Shown here: positions 34,801-44,401 of the stretch, one piece after another | Layout of the letters: each line of letters begins with the position of its first letter | Position numbering within the stretch: the first letter of the stretch is position 1 | Source: an uncultured Parabacteroides sp. | GTDB taxonomy: Bacteria; Bacteroidota; Bacteroidia; Bacteroidales; Tannerellaceae | Direction of reading: 5' to 3' | Assembly: GCA_910577325.1 (NCBI GenBank) | Contig: CAJTMR010000002.1 | Location: 234,488-298,487, forward strand | Length of the DNA: 64,000 nucleotides | Notes under the pieces: generated by a model | What the model saw: only the letters and a program-made list of their open reading frames with translations | What the model was told of the DNA's origin: nothing | Database searches by the model: none | Made by a program: the position numbers and the translations under genes

Positions 34801-37800
34801 TATTCTTTCCTCTTTTCCTATATTCTGCCGGTGTGATCTCGAACTGTGCCTTGAAGCAGCGGGTGAAGTAGCGCGGAGAGCCGAAACCGAGCCGGTCGGA
34901 GATGTCGGCAATTTGCAAACCGGGGGTTTCCGTCAACATGGTTGCAGCCCGTTTCAGTTTGCAGTTGAGGACAAAATCGTTTGGCGTCATGCCGGTCAGT
35001 GCCTTAAACTTGGCGTATAACGAACTTCGGCTGAGCTCCAGTTCGCGTGCCATTGTATTCATGTCGAACTCGATGTTGTCCAGATTCTTTTCAATGATCG
35101 AATTGACCGTGTCCAAGAATTTCTGGTCTATCGGATTGCTTGCCAGTGATTGTGCATCGAAATCTTTCTGCTTGCTGAATTTTTTTTGCAGGATGATGCG
35201 GTTGCGAACCAGATTGTTACATCGTGCCAGCAACACTTTCGCGTTGAACGGCTTGTTGATGTAGTCGTCGGCCCCCCGCTGCAAGCCTTCGATGCTCTGC
35301 TCTGCCGAAGTGAGTGCTGTAAGCAGGACGACCGGAATGTGGCATACGTCAAAGTCGTTCTTGATCTTCAGGCACATCTCCGTACCGGACATTTCCGGCA
35401 TCATTATATCGCTTACGATAATGTCCGGTCGTTCCTCGCGTGCCTTTTCCAATCCTTCTTTGCCATTACGTGCCAGCAGGATGCGGTAGGTTGGTGAGAA
35501 CAGCGAAGCCAGTATCTGGAGCAATTCCTCGTTGTCTTCGACTAACAAGATCGTACGGGGCGAATCGTCTCCTTCGATAGGTATCTCTTTTTGTTCGGTG
35601 TCCGGACATTCATCCATGTGTTCGGGAAAGGCGACTATGTCGGGAATAAGGCTTTTTTCCTGTTTTTCCTGCCGTTCCCGCTCTTCTTCGGTAAAGTGTG
35701 TGCAGCCTTTCAGGAGATGAACAATGAAAATACTGCCGTATCCCGGTGTACTTTCCACTTGTATCGTTCCGTGATGCAACTCGATTATGCTTTTGGTCAA
35801 GGCAAGCCCGATCCCTGTGCTGGGAGTCTTGCTGATATTCGAGATGTCGTTTTCGGCCTGATAGAATCGGTCGAATATCTTAACTATGTCTTCTTTATTG
35901 ATACCGATGCCGTTGTCTATTACTTTAATGATGACCTCCTCTTCCTTGTTTTCCAAAATCATTTCAATGGTCGCGTTCGGCTTGGTGTATTTGAAAGCAT
36001 TGGAAAGGAGGTTATAGAATACCTTTAGCATTTGCTTCGGATCGAAGCAGCATAGGACGTTCTCTTGCGGAGCCGTGAAAGTATAAGTGATGGAGCGGCT
36101 GGCTGCATGTTCGTAGAAAGACAGGTAAATTTCCTTCAGGAACGGGACGATATCTTGTTCGTACACTTTCAGCTTCATGTGCCCTTGTTCCAGTTTTCGG
36201 AAATCCAGTAACTCGCTGATCAGGTTCCGCATGTGATAGGTGTTCTTATATACTTTCAGCAGTTTGTTGTATGTGGAAGGAGACAGTGAGCTGCTTTGCA
36301 ATAAGAGTTCTATCTGGGAGATAATCAGCGTCAACGGGGTCCTGAACTCATGTGAGATGTTGGAGAAGAACTGTAGTTTTGCTTGATTTAATTCTTCGAT
36401 AGCCTCTTTTTCCTTGCGTTCCATTTCAAGTGAAGTTTGCAACATGTATTGCGATCTCTTGAAACGGTAAATGCTGTACAGTATGCTTGTTATCAAGATG
36501 AAGTACAGCAGGTAAGCCAATTTGGAGGCATACCAGGGAGAATGTATATGTATCTCCATCTTGATGGTACGTGGCTGTTCCAGATTCGGATCGTATTGTA
36601 TTTCCCGGACGATAAGCGTGTACTTCCCGGGGTTCAAGTTGGTATAGAAGATATTATTGTCTTTGCTGGGAATCCATTTCTTATCGAAACCTTCCAGCAT
36701 GTATTCGTATGATGCCTTTTTCAGCGTATTGACATAGTTGTTTGACGTAAAGGTGAAAATCAGGTTATTCTGGTTATGGGCCAGTTCTATTTTCCGGGTA
36801 TAGGGAAGTGCGGTTGCCAAGACTTTGCTGGGATCACCGGGAAGGACCGGTTCGTTGTTGACAAACAAGTCCGAAAAATACAGTTGGTAGTTTTTGGATG
36901 AGTTGAACAACTGTTGTTCGAAGAAGGTCGCCATCCCGTTGCTGCTTCCGACGAATATTTCCCCGTTCTTGCAGACCAGGATTCCGCAGCCGATGTTTAT
37001 GTCCGTAAGGGGAAGGGCAGTCCCGAGTTCCACGACTTTAAACAGGTTTTTGTCCGGATCGAAATAGGTGATGCCTTTGTCGCCTGTGATGATCAGTTGG
37101 TTTAAGTTGGACAGGGCCAATTCGTAACAATAATCGCTGGCAATGAAACTGTTGTTGGTCGTATATCCGGTGAACCGTTTGTTTTGTGCGTCATAACGGA
37201 ACAATCCGGAACCTCGGGTCCCGAGGAAGATCCGTCCTTCTTTGTCTTCGATTATCTGTGAGATGGGAAATGCCCCCAACCCGTTTTCGCCGGAGCGGAA
37301 CTGTGTCTGGTCTGTCTCGTCATTGAGATTGATTTTCCATATCCCCTTGTTGTGTGCCAACCATAAATAACCTTTCGAATCGATCAGAAAACAGCCATTA
37401 CCTTGGAAATGGTTGTTTTTGAGCAGTGGAGAGACTTTTTCGGTATCGAGATCCATCTTAAAGATTCCTTTGGGTCCTGTACAGATCAACATGTTTTTAT
37501 ATATTTTCATGTAGTTGATCCGGTCTCCGGCGATCACTGCGTATGAAGGGTCTTCAAAAAAAGGATTCTTGAACCGTTTATTCTTGATGTCGTGGATGGA
37601 CAGCCCTCCGGTATGGGTTCCGATATACAGCTTGTCGCGTTTCGGGCAGTAAGCGATTGCTTTCAGGTTGTTGTGGGCGATGGAGTTGCTGTTTTCATCA
37701 ACCATGAAATAGGTGAATTTTTTTGTTTTCCGGTCGAAGAAGTTTAATCCGCCGCCTTCGGTACAGATCCAGATGTTATTATCTTTGTCTTCCACCATTT

Positions 37801-38824
37801 TCCCGACGAAAGGATAGTTGAGGCAATCGTTTCTGATCGCGTTGGATGTGTAGACCGTGAAAAGGTCCGTCTCCGGGTTGAAGTAATTGACACCGCCATA
37901 GTAAGTCCCCAGCCAGATCGTCCCTTGTTTGTCTTTGTATAGTGGAAAGACAGACGAGTGGGTTATGCTGCCAGGCAAGGGGGTACGGGCATATACTTCG
38001 AACCGGTTGTTGGCCGGATTGTATTTGTTCAATCCGGTAAAGGTCCCGATCCAGATGTTCCCGAAGTTGTCTTCCACGAAATTTCGTACCTGATTGCTTG
38101 AGATGTTGTTGGGATTCGACGGGTCGTAACGATAGCGGGTAAAGTTTCCGTATGTATCTTTTTTATATATACCATTCATGCGGATGGATATCCAGAGGTT
38201 ATCTTTCGAATCTTCATACAGGTGGTATATATCTTCACCGATGATTATGCATGTGAGTGATTTGTCTTCATTCATCCTGAACAAGCCGTCGTTTGTCCCG
38301 ATCCAATACCGGCCTTTGGAGTCCGCCCGGAAACAAGTCGCATGTTGGTTTCTGCTTTCGAGCTTTGTGACGAAGTCGAGTTGGAGCTTGTCCGGATTCC
38401 AGTTGAACACGGAATCGGCTATTCCGACCCATATCGTCCCATCGATGGAGTCGACACAGTATACGCCGGATTCCCGCAGGCAGGTGAACTGCTGTGTCCG
38501 GATGTCATAACGTATCAGCGCATAATCGGAATCGAAGAAAATATTTCCGTCTTTGTCGCCGGCAATGAATTGTGTGCGGTTGCCTATCGGGTTGGCATCC
38601 ATGCGATGATATTCGGAAGGCTTGTAGACCGTAGTCCGGACCCCGTCGTATATGCAGACGCCTTCTTCCGTCCCGAACCACATTCTGCCTAAATTGTCCT
38701 GGTATATTGCCATAACGGAAAGTTGCGATAGCCCTTCCTGCATACCTATATGTTTGAAATAGATTGGGTATATGTCGATACAAAAACCTACAAGCATAAG
38801 GAACAATATAATGGCTTTTTTCAT
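34796..38824 (-). CDS. Hybrid two-component system regulator (HTCS)
   Basis: A 1342-aa one-piece sensor and regulator. Order: signal segment (1-20), periplasmic two-component propeller repeats (about 25-690, e.g. GRMWFGTEEGV, GNIWIGTFTGL), Y_Y_Y domain (about 700-765), transmembrane helix (about 765-790), HisKA (FSNISHEFRTPLT, His about 824), HATPase (NLLSNAFKYT, GTGIGLALTKS), receiver (SDIMMPEMSG, Asp about 1137) and AraC-type helix-turn-helix (LELSRSSLYAKFKAL, about 1261). Such proteins bind an oligosaccharide in the periplasm and activate their PUL. It is divergent from PUL D, whose promoter region has paired direct repeats suited to an AraC-type dimer. Confidence 0.96.
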   Translation of the reverse strand: MKKAIILFLMLVGFCIDIYPIYFKHIGMQEGLSQLSVMAIYQDNLGRMWFGTEEGVCIYDGVRTTVYKPSEYHRMDANPIGNRTQFIAGDKDGNIFFDSDYALIRYDIRTQQFTCLRESGVYCVDSIDGTIWVGIADSVFNWNPDKLQLDFVTKLESRNQHATCFRADSKGRYWIGTNDGLFRMNEDKSLTCIIIGEDIYHLYEDSKDNLWISIRMNGIYKKDTYGNFTRYRYDPSNPNNISSNQVRNFVEDNFGNIWIGTFTGLNKYNPANNRFEVYARTPLPGSITHSSVFPLYKDKQGTIWLGTYYGGVNYFNPETDLFTVYTSNAIRNDCLNYPFVGKMVEDKDNNIWICTEGGGLNFFDRKTKKFTYFMVDENSNSIAHNNLKAIAYCPKRDKLYIGTHTGGLSIHDIKNKRFKNPFFEDPSYAVIAGDRINYMKIYKNMLICTGPKGIFKMDLDTEKVSPLLKNNHFQGNGCFLIDSKGYLWLAHNKGIWKINLNDETDQTQFRSGENGLGAFPISQIIEDKEGRIFLGTRGSGLFRYDAQNKRFTGYTTNNSFIASDYCYELALSNLNQLIITGDKGITYFDPDKNLFKVVELGTALPLTDINIGCGILVCKNGEIFVGSSNGMATFFEQQLFNSSKNYQLYFSDLFVNNEPVLPGDPSKVLATALPYTRKIELAHNQNNLIFTFTSNNYVNTLKKASYEYMLEGFDKKWIPSKDNNIFYTNLNPGKYTLIVREIQYDPNLEQPRTIKMEIHIHSPWYASKLAYLLYFILITSILYSIYRFKRSQYMLQTSLEMERKEKEAIEELNQAKLQFFSNISHEFRTPLTLIISQIELLLQSSSLSPSTYNKLLKVYKNTYHMRNLISELLDFRKLEQGHMKLKVYEQDIVPFLKEIYLSFYEHAASRSITYTFTAPQENVLCCFDPKQMLKVFYNLLSNAFKYTKPNATIEMILENKEEEVIIKVIDNGIGINKEDIVKIFDRFYQAENDISNISKTPSTGIGLALTKSIIELHHGTIQVESTPGYGSIFIVHLLKGCTHFTEEERERQEKQEKSLIPDIVAFPEHMDECPDTEQKEIPIEGDDSPRTILLVEDNEELLQILASLFSPTYRILLARNGKEGLEKAREERPDIIVSDIMMPEMSGTEMCLKIKNDFDVCHIPVVLLTALTSAEQSIEGLQRGADDYINKPFNAKVLLARCNNLVRNRIILQKKFSKQKDFDAQSLASNPIDQKFLDTVNSIIEKNLDNIEFDMNTMARELELSRSSLYAKFKALTGMTPNDFVLNCKLKRAATMLTETPGLQIADISDRLGFGSPRYFTRCFKAQFEITPAEYRKRGKNT

Positions 38825-39215
38825 GATTGAATTAAAATATTATTTTTTAATTGACAAGGCTAAGGTAGTCATATTTTTCGGATTGACCTATCCTTTCCGT
38901 AGAATTATCAGGGCAACTGTTAAAACGGCTTCTTTTTTCATCAAGACAGGCTTTTCTTTTGTCAAAAACAGCTTTTAAAGCCGCTTGAGACCCGGGTGTA
39001 CCCACCACGGAGACCCGGGCGCGGGAGAGGTGCAGACCTGGGTCTGGGCGAGGCCTTTCCGAGGATGCCGGGATGTTTTTCCGCTGTGTCGGAGGCTTTT
39101 TTATGCCTCGTTTTGCATTTTTTCCGGCTAAAAAGGTCGTTTAAATATAAAACGATCCCGTTTTGTCGATGGTTATTTTGCCTATGTAAACATAAACAGC
39201 ATATCTATATTGCCC
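38825..39215. other. Intergenic region, HTCS side, with GC-rich repeat patch
   Basis: No gene is supported. On the minus strand near 38852-38859, TAGCCTTG resembles a -7 element for the HTCS gene. At 38987-39050 a GC-rich patch contains GAGACCCGGG twice (38987, 39010) and the small palindrome AGACCTGGGTCT (39034-39045), which stands out from the AT-rich surroundings. Confidence 0.4.
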
Positions 39216-39253
39216 TTTTGACCGAATAGAGCAGTCGGTTTTGACTGAATCGA
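39216..39253 (+). promoter_or_regulatory. Direct repeat pair 1 upstream of PUL D
   Basis: TTTTGACCGAATAGA (39216) and TTTTGACTGAATCGA (39239) are direct repeats 23 bp apart. They may bind the AraC domain of the adjacent HTCS. Confidence 0.55.
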
Positions 39254-39399
39254 GTGGTTTTGTGCAGGCAATTTATTGATTGATATTTATTTATACTAAA
39301 TATTCAATATCCTTGTTTGATCAGAAAAAGTAAATAAAACTTTCCGAAAGGTTAATATTTACGAGGAAAAGATAACTTTTACCTTTCTTCCATGCTTGA

Positions 39400-39430
39400 T
39401 TTTGACCGAATCGCGTATATAGATTGACTG
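39400..39430 (+). promoter_or_regulatory. Direct repeat pair 2 upstream of PUL D
   Basis: TTTTGACCGAATCGC (39400) and the weaker GATTGACTGGAAAA (39422) have their TTGAC cores 22 bp apart. The second core lies 38 nt before the -7 element at 39462, the expected place for an activator. Confidence 0.55.
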
Positions 39431-39461
39431 GAAAAGACAGTTCGGTGAATATCCCTTGCCC

Positions 39462-39469
39462 TATATTTG
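39462..39469 (+). promoter_or_regulatory. -7 promoter element for PUL D
   Basis: TATATTTG matches TAnnTTTG. The leader to the ATG at 39584 would be about 110 nt. Confidence 0.6.
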
Positions 39470-39583
39470 CCGTTGGAAAATACTTTTCTGTTTTTGCTTG
39501 TTCGAAACGGGTACGGATGAAAGCAGGATTGTGCGTTTCTTTATTAACCTAAACGGATTTTATATTATCTAAATACTAAGTTT

Positions 39584-42500
39584 ATGAATAGAAAATTAGC
39601 CTTATCCCTATTATTAGGGGCTTTTGCTGTCTCTGGTTGGGCACAGCAAGCCATGACCGTCAAAGGTACGGTGAAAGATGCGGAGAACAATCCGGTTCCC
39701 GGAGCTACCGTGGTCATCAAAGGAACGACACAGGGCACGACAACCGACATTGATGGAAATTACACGATCAGCGTGGCACCCGGACAGGTTCTGGAGTTTT
39801 CGTATGTCGGTATGCAACAATCATCTGTCACTGTCGGCGACAAGCACGTAATCAACATCACGATGGCCGACGGCGAACAATTGGATGAAGTAGTTGTGAT
39901 CGGTTATGGGACAGTAAAGAAAAAGGACCTGACAGGATCGGTCGCATCTGTTTCCGGAAAAGATTTGCAGGCAAACCTTGCCCGGAATGCATCTTCGGCT
40001 TTACAAGGACGTATTGCCGGTGTTTCGGTTACTAACGCCAGTGGGCAGCCGGGTGACGGTATGAACATTAGTATCCGTGGTGTGAACTCTCTGAGTAAAG
40101 CCGAACCATTGTATGTTATTGACGGAGTGTATGGCGACATCAATATGGTAGAGCCGGCTGACATCGAATCGATAGACGTTTTGAAAGACGCGTCGGCTGC
40201 TGCCATCTACGGTTCTCGTGCAGCCAATGGTGTTGTATTGATCACGACTAAGGGAGGACGCAAAGAGATGCCGACCCGTGTCGATATCAATGCTTATACG
40301 GGTATACAGAACATGATGCGCAAGATAGACGTGTTGGACGGTAGTCAATTCCGCGATTACTGCAAATTGAATAATATCGCACAAAATCAAGCCTCTCTTA
40401 CCGGATGGAACGGTAAAGGGACCGATTGGCAAGACGAACTGTATCGGACTGCTTCGGTCAACAAAGTGGCCATGAACGTATCGGGGGGTAACAAGACTTC
40501 CACCTTCAACTTGTCGGCCAGTTACCTGAACCAGGAAGGTATCGTGAAGACAACGGGTTATGAGGCATGGAATATACGTGCTAAAAACGATTTTTCGTTT
40601 TTCAACAACCACCTTCGTGTCGGTAGCACGATCATGATGAAGATATGGGATCAGAATTATGATGATGTCAGTTTCAACTCCGCCTTGCGTGCTGTCCCGG
40701 TAATGTCTGTATATGATGACGGTAGCAACGTTGATAACAAAGACTATGTAGGCCGTTGGGGGACGGTTCCGGCTTGGGCGCGCCAGATCGACAATCCTGT
40801 CGGTTATGTGGAGGCATACGACCGTCAGAAACGTGGTGTGGACTTATTGGTGAATGCTTTCGCAGAAGTAGACCTTGGTTTGAAAGGGTTGAAGTATAAG
40901 TTTAACGTAGGTATCGACAAGACGACACGGAGAAATTACGACTATATCGAACCATATTATTTCAGTTCTTCAAGCAAGTATCTGGAAACCAGTTTGTCCG
41001 AAGGGACTTCGTGGGGCAACAGGTGGTTGGTTGAAAATACATTGCATTATGACAATACGTTCGGAAAACACACTGTTTCGGGATTATTGGGTTATTCTGC
41101 ACAAAAAGACGATAGTCGTTCTTTTAATGCCAAACGGACAGGCATGCCCGATGGCATTAAAGTAATAGGTGCTGGTTTGGCCAGTTCAAGTACGACGGGC
41201 GGTAGTGCAGGGACAAGCACGCTTGTTTCGTTATTTGCCCGTGCGATGTACAGCTACGATTCTCGTTACATGATTTCGGCCTCTGTCCGTCGTGACGGTT
41301 CTTCTCGTTTTGCCGATGGCCACCGTTACGGGACGTTCCCCTCTGCGTCTGTAGGTTGGAATATCATGAATGAACCCTTCTTTGAATCAGCCAAAGGTAC
41401 GGTCAATGAATTGAAGGTTCGTGCAAGCTACGGTGTGTTGGGTAATTTGAATGGTATCGGAGAGTACCAGACGCAGAGTACGATCAAAGACGGTTACAAC
41501 TATGTACAAGGCGGTAGTTGGTGGATCGGGCAAATTACGAATACCGAATGGGTGACCCCTCCGGAAACAACTTGGGAAAAAACAAAAACAACCAATATCG
41601 GTCTGGATGCTGCTCTCCTGAACAATCGTTTCAGCGTGACTGCCGACTACTTCGTCCAAAAGACAGACGGTCTGTTGATGAACGTCAATCAAGCTCCGAG
41701 TGCTGGTCTGGGCGGTTCGCCGGTCATGAATGCGGCATTGGTTGAAAACAAAGGGGTGGAACTTTCTTTGAACCATCGGAACACGGTCGGGGAGTTCTAT
41801 TATGCAGTAGGTTTGAACCTTTCCCATGTCAAAAACAACCTGCAAGAGATCCAGACATTGACCAGGCAGGAGATCACCGGTTTTAACCCGAATGGCGGCG
41901 GTACGATTACTTGGGCCAAGGAAGGCAAGCCTATCGGTTCGTTCTATCTGATCAAGACAGACGGTTTGTTCCAAAGCGAAGAGGAAATCCGCAACTATAC
42001 CAACAGCGAAGGCAAGATCATCCAGCCAAAGGCAAAACCGGGTGACGTCAAATTTGTCGACTACAATGGTGACGGGCAAATCAATGCCAGCGACCAGCAA
42101 TATTGCGGTAATCCGTTCCCGAAATTGAATATGGGCTTGACACTGACGGGTGTTTACAAGGGCATAGACCTGAACCTGTTCTTTGACGGAAACTTCGGAA
42201 ACAAGGTGTTCAACTCTATGCGCTATTCCACTTCTTATATGCAAAACGGTATTACGAACGTTTCTGCCGATGTGCTGAATGAATGGCGTGAAGACAACCG
42301 CAACACGACAATGCCGCGTTATACTGCAAATGACGAAAACCAGAATAACCAAGCAATCACCGACCGGTGGCTGGAAAACGGTTCTTTCTTCCGTTTGAAG
42401 ACTTTGGAGTTGGGATATACTTTCCCGAGCGTTTGGACGGATAAGATCAAATTCCAGAAAATAAGAATCTATACAGCCATGGAAAACCTCTTTATGGCTA

Positions 42501-42646
42501 CAAAATACAAGGGGTATAACCCGGATTTGGGAGTGAATACCAGTTCTGTAGCAAATCAGGATGATATGGTGATGGCTCGTGGTTGCGACCCTGGGCGTTA
42601 TCCTACACCTCGTACATTCACATTTGGTTTGCAAGTTAATTTCTAA
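39584..42646 (+). CDS. SusC/RagA TonB-linked outer membrane protein (PUL D)
   Basis: A glycan importer of 1020 aa. It has a signal peptide (1-20), CPD-like domain (VKGTVKDAENNPVPGATVV), TonB box region (DEVVVIGYGTVKKKDL), plug (IDVLKDASAAAIYGSRAANG) and barrel ending FTFGLQVNF. Its CPD and leader are clearly different from those of the other three SusC proteins here, so it belongs to a separate lineage. It is probably under control of the divergent HTCS. Confidence 0.96.
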   Translation: MNRKLALSLLLGAFAVSGWAQQAMTVKGTVKDAENNPVPGATVVIKGTTQGTTTDIDGNYTISVAPGQVLEFSYVGMQQSSVTVGDKHVINITMADGEQLDEVVVIGYGTVKKKDLTGSVASVSGKDLQANLARNASSALQGRIAGVSVTNASGQPGDGMNISIRGVNSLSKAEPLYVIDGVYGDINMVEPADIESIDVLKDASAAAIYGSRAANGVVLITTKGGRKEMPTRVDINAYTGIQNMMRKIDVLDGSQFRDYCKLNNIAQNQASLTGWNGKGTDWQDELYRTASVNKVAMNVSGGNKTSTFNLSASYLNQEGIVKTTGYEAWNIRAKNDFSFFNNHLRVGSTIMMKIWDQNYDDVSFNSALRAVPVMSVYDDGSNVDNKDYVGRWGTVPAWARQIDNPVGYVEAYDRQKRGVDLLVNAFAEVDLGLKGLKYKFNVGIDKTTRRNYDYIEPYYFSSSSKYLETSLSEGTSWGNRWLVENTLHYDNTFGKHTVSGLLGYSAQKDDSRSFNAKRTGMPDGIKVIGAGLASSSTTGGSAGTSTLVSLFARAMYSYDSRYMISASVRRDGSSRFADGHRYGTFPSASVGWNIMNEPFFESAKGTVNELKVRASYGVLGNLNGIGEYQTQSTIKDGYNYVQGGSWWIGQITNTEWVTPPETTWEKTKTTNIGLDAALLNNRFSVTADYFVQKTDGLLMNVNQAPSAGLGGSPVMNAALVENKGVELSLNHRNTVGEFYYAVGLNLSHVKNNLQEIQTLTRQEITGFNPNGGGTITWAKEGKPIGSFYLIKTDGLFQSEEEIRNYTNSEGKIIQPKAKPGDVKFVDYNGDGQINASDQQYCGNPFPKLNMGLTLTGVYKGIDLNLFFDGNFGNKVFNSMRYSTSYMQNGITNVSADVLNEWREDNRNTTMPRYTANDENQNNQAITDRWLENGSFFRLKTLELGYTFPSVWTDKIKFQKIRIYTAMENLFMATKYKGYNPDLGVNTSSVANQDDMVMARGCDPGRYPTPRTFTFGLQVNF

Positions 42647-42669
42647 TGATTTAAATAGAGTATTTTGAC

Positions 42670-44322
42670 ATGAAAACAAATAAGATTAAAAATTACATAT
42701 TGGCTTTGGCTGCGGGAACTGCCCTGTGTTCATGCAACGAATCCCATTTCTTGAATGAAGTGAACCCTAATCGTCCTACGGATGCAACCTATTGGAAAAC
42801 GGCAGATGATTTGGATGCCGCCATTGCAAGTGTTTACAATCGTGTCCGGGCAAGCGTTTACGGTTATTACGGCGCGTTCAACTGTTTCCAGGCTCCCAAC
42901 AACAGTTTGGCGGACGACATCTTTACGACCATCGGGGAAGAGAAGTTCACTTGGGATTATGTCATTTTCAATAATTCGCCTGAAACAGACGGTAATCCTT
43001 GGGAATACCTGTACACGGCCATACAACGTGCCAATGTGATTTTGAACAAGACGGGGAGCGATTGTCCGGTAAAGGATGAGATTAAAAACCCCATACGCGG
43101 AGAGGCTTATTTTATGAGAGGTTTCAACTATTACCTGTTGGCTATCAACTACGGAAAAGCGATTATCCGCACCGAACCTATCGTTTCAACCTTGGATGTG
43201 GCGAAAGCCATGTATTCGGCCGAAGAGGTATGGGCACAAGCCGAAAGCGATTTGAAAGCCGCTATCGAGTTGTTGCCCGAAAGCCGTCCGACTCCCGAAT
43301 ATGGTCGCGTGACAAAAGGTGCTGCTGTAGCTTTCCTTGGCAAGTGCTATCTGTTCCAGGACAAATATGCCGATGCCAAAAGCGAGTTGGGCAAACTGAT
43401 GCAAGCACCTTATGCTTACGATTTGATGGAAGATTATGCCGACAACTTCAGGGATGACACCGAATTCAACAAAGAGTCGATCTTTGAATTGAATTACGAC
43501 CAGTTCGGTGATCCTGACGGCCGTTGGAACAGCGGTGAAGGGACGGATGCCAACATGGGTAACGTATTGGCAAACTTCTTCGGGCCGGACTTGCCTGCAA
43601 GCGGTGGTTGGTATAAAATGCAACCTTCGGCAGCCTTGGTTGAGGCGTTTATCGCCGAAGAACGCCCGGAAGGTTCTGATTCTCGTTGGGATAAACGTAT
43701 GTACACGACCATGTATTTCAAATATTCGGACTACAACGATCCGAAACCGGACGAAACATGGTATAGCGGTGTAGATTTCGATCCGATGTGGGAAGTGGCG
43801 TTAGGAAAAAAATTACTTGGGGGTAAACCGGACTATCCGGCTATCGATGGAAAGGAAGGTCGTTTCCTTTTGAAAAAATACAGTGCTTGGTGGAGCCAAA
43901 GCGGTTGTAGTTTCTATGGTGGTGATGCCACTTGGAGTTCCCGAAAGATGAACTACCGCGTCATGCGTTTTGCAGAAGTCTTGCTGATGTATGCCGAAGC
44001 TTGTGCCCGGACAAACGACCTTGCCGGAGCAAATGCGGCTTTGACCCGTGTACGCGACCGTGCCGGTTTAGGAAAGAAAACGTTCAGCCAAGGGGATATC
44101 ATGAAAGAAATCCAACGGCAAAATATGTTGGAACTGGTGGAAGAAAGTACACGTTGGTTCTATCTGAAACACTGGTTCAATGACGATGAGCTGAAAGCGT
44201 TCCTGGTTGCTCAAAAAACACAAGGTGCGGATAGCTTCACGCCTAAATACCGTTGGTTGCCTGTTCCTTTCCAGGAAATCAACAACAACCCGCTTTGCAC
44301 GCAAACCGAAGGCTGGGAATAA
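42670..44322 (+). CDS. SusD/RagB outer membrane lipoprotein (PUL D)
   Basis: A 550-aa glycan-binding lipoprotein with lipobox ALCSCNE (Cys about 18). Family regions are RGEAYFMRGFNYYLLAINYG, AALTRVRDRAGL and RQNMLELVEESTRWFYLKHW. It starts 23 nt after SusC. A terminator-like hairpin follows before the next gene. Confidence 0.95.
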   Translation: MKTNKIKNYILALAAGTALCSCNESHFLNEVNPNRPTDATYWKTADDLDAAIASVYNRVRASVYGYYGAFNCFQAPNNSLADDIFTTIGEEKFTWDYVIFNNSPETDGNPWEYLYTAIQRANVILNKTGSDCPVKDEIKNPIRGEAYFMRGFNYYLLAINYGKAIIRTEPIVSTLDVAKAMYSAEEVWAQAESDLKAAIELLPESRPTPEYGRVTKGAAVAFLGKCYLFQDKYADAKSELGKLMQAPYAYDLMEDYADNFRDDTEFNKESIFELNYDQFGDPDGRWNSGEGTDANMGNVLANFFGPDLPASGGWYKMQPSAALVEAFIAEERPEGSDSRWDKRMYTTMYFKYSDYNDPKPDETWYSGVDFDPMWEVALGKKLLGGKPDYPAIDGKEGRFLLKKYSAWWSQSGCSFYGGDATWSSRKMNYRVMRFAEVLLMYAEACARTNDLAGANAALTRVRDRAGLGKKTFSQGDIMKEIQRQNMLELVEESTRWFYLKHWFNDDELKAFLVAQKTQGADSFTPKYRWLPVPFQEINNNPLCTQTEGWE

Positions 44323-44336
44323 AATGAATTATAAAT

Positions 44337-44384
44337 GGGGGGTGTCAAATATCTTATGTTGATAATCAATGTTGACACTCCCTT
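44337..44384 (+). terminator. Hairpin between SusD and the sulfotransferase-like gene
   Basis: GGGGGTGTCAA and TTGACACTCCC form a stem with one mismatch. A weak T-rich stretch follows. It probably lowers transcription into the downstream genes. Confidence 0.6.
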
Positions 44385-44401
44385 CTTAACCTTTGCATCC
44401 C

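Noticed and set aside
38987..39050. CRISPR-like or tandem repeat array
   Set aside because: Only two short copies of a 10-bp unit, no regular spacers and no cas genes in the window.
41387..42679. A 430-codon open frame on the minus strand
   Set aside because: It lies wholly antisense to the SusC barrel at 39584-42646, has no family features, and is explained by codon bias of the real gene.
44393..44401. TTG start for the arylsulfotransferase-like gene
   Set aside because: The ATG three codons later begins a normal lipoprotein signal peptide.
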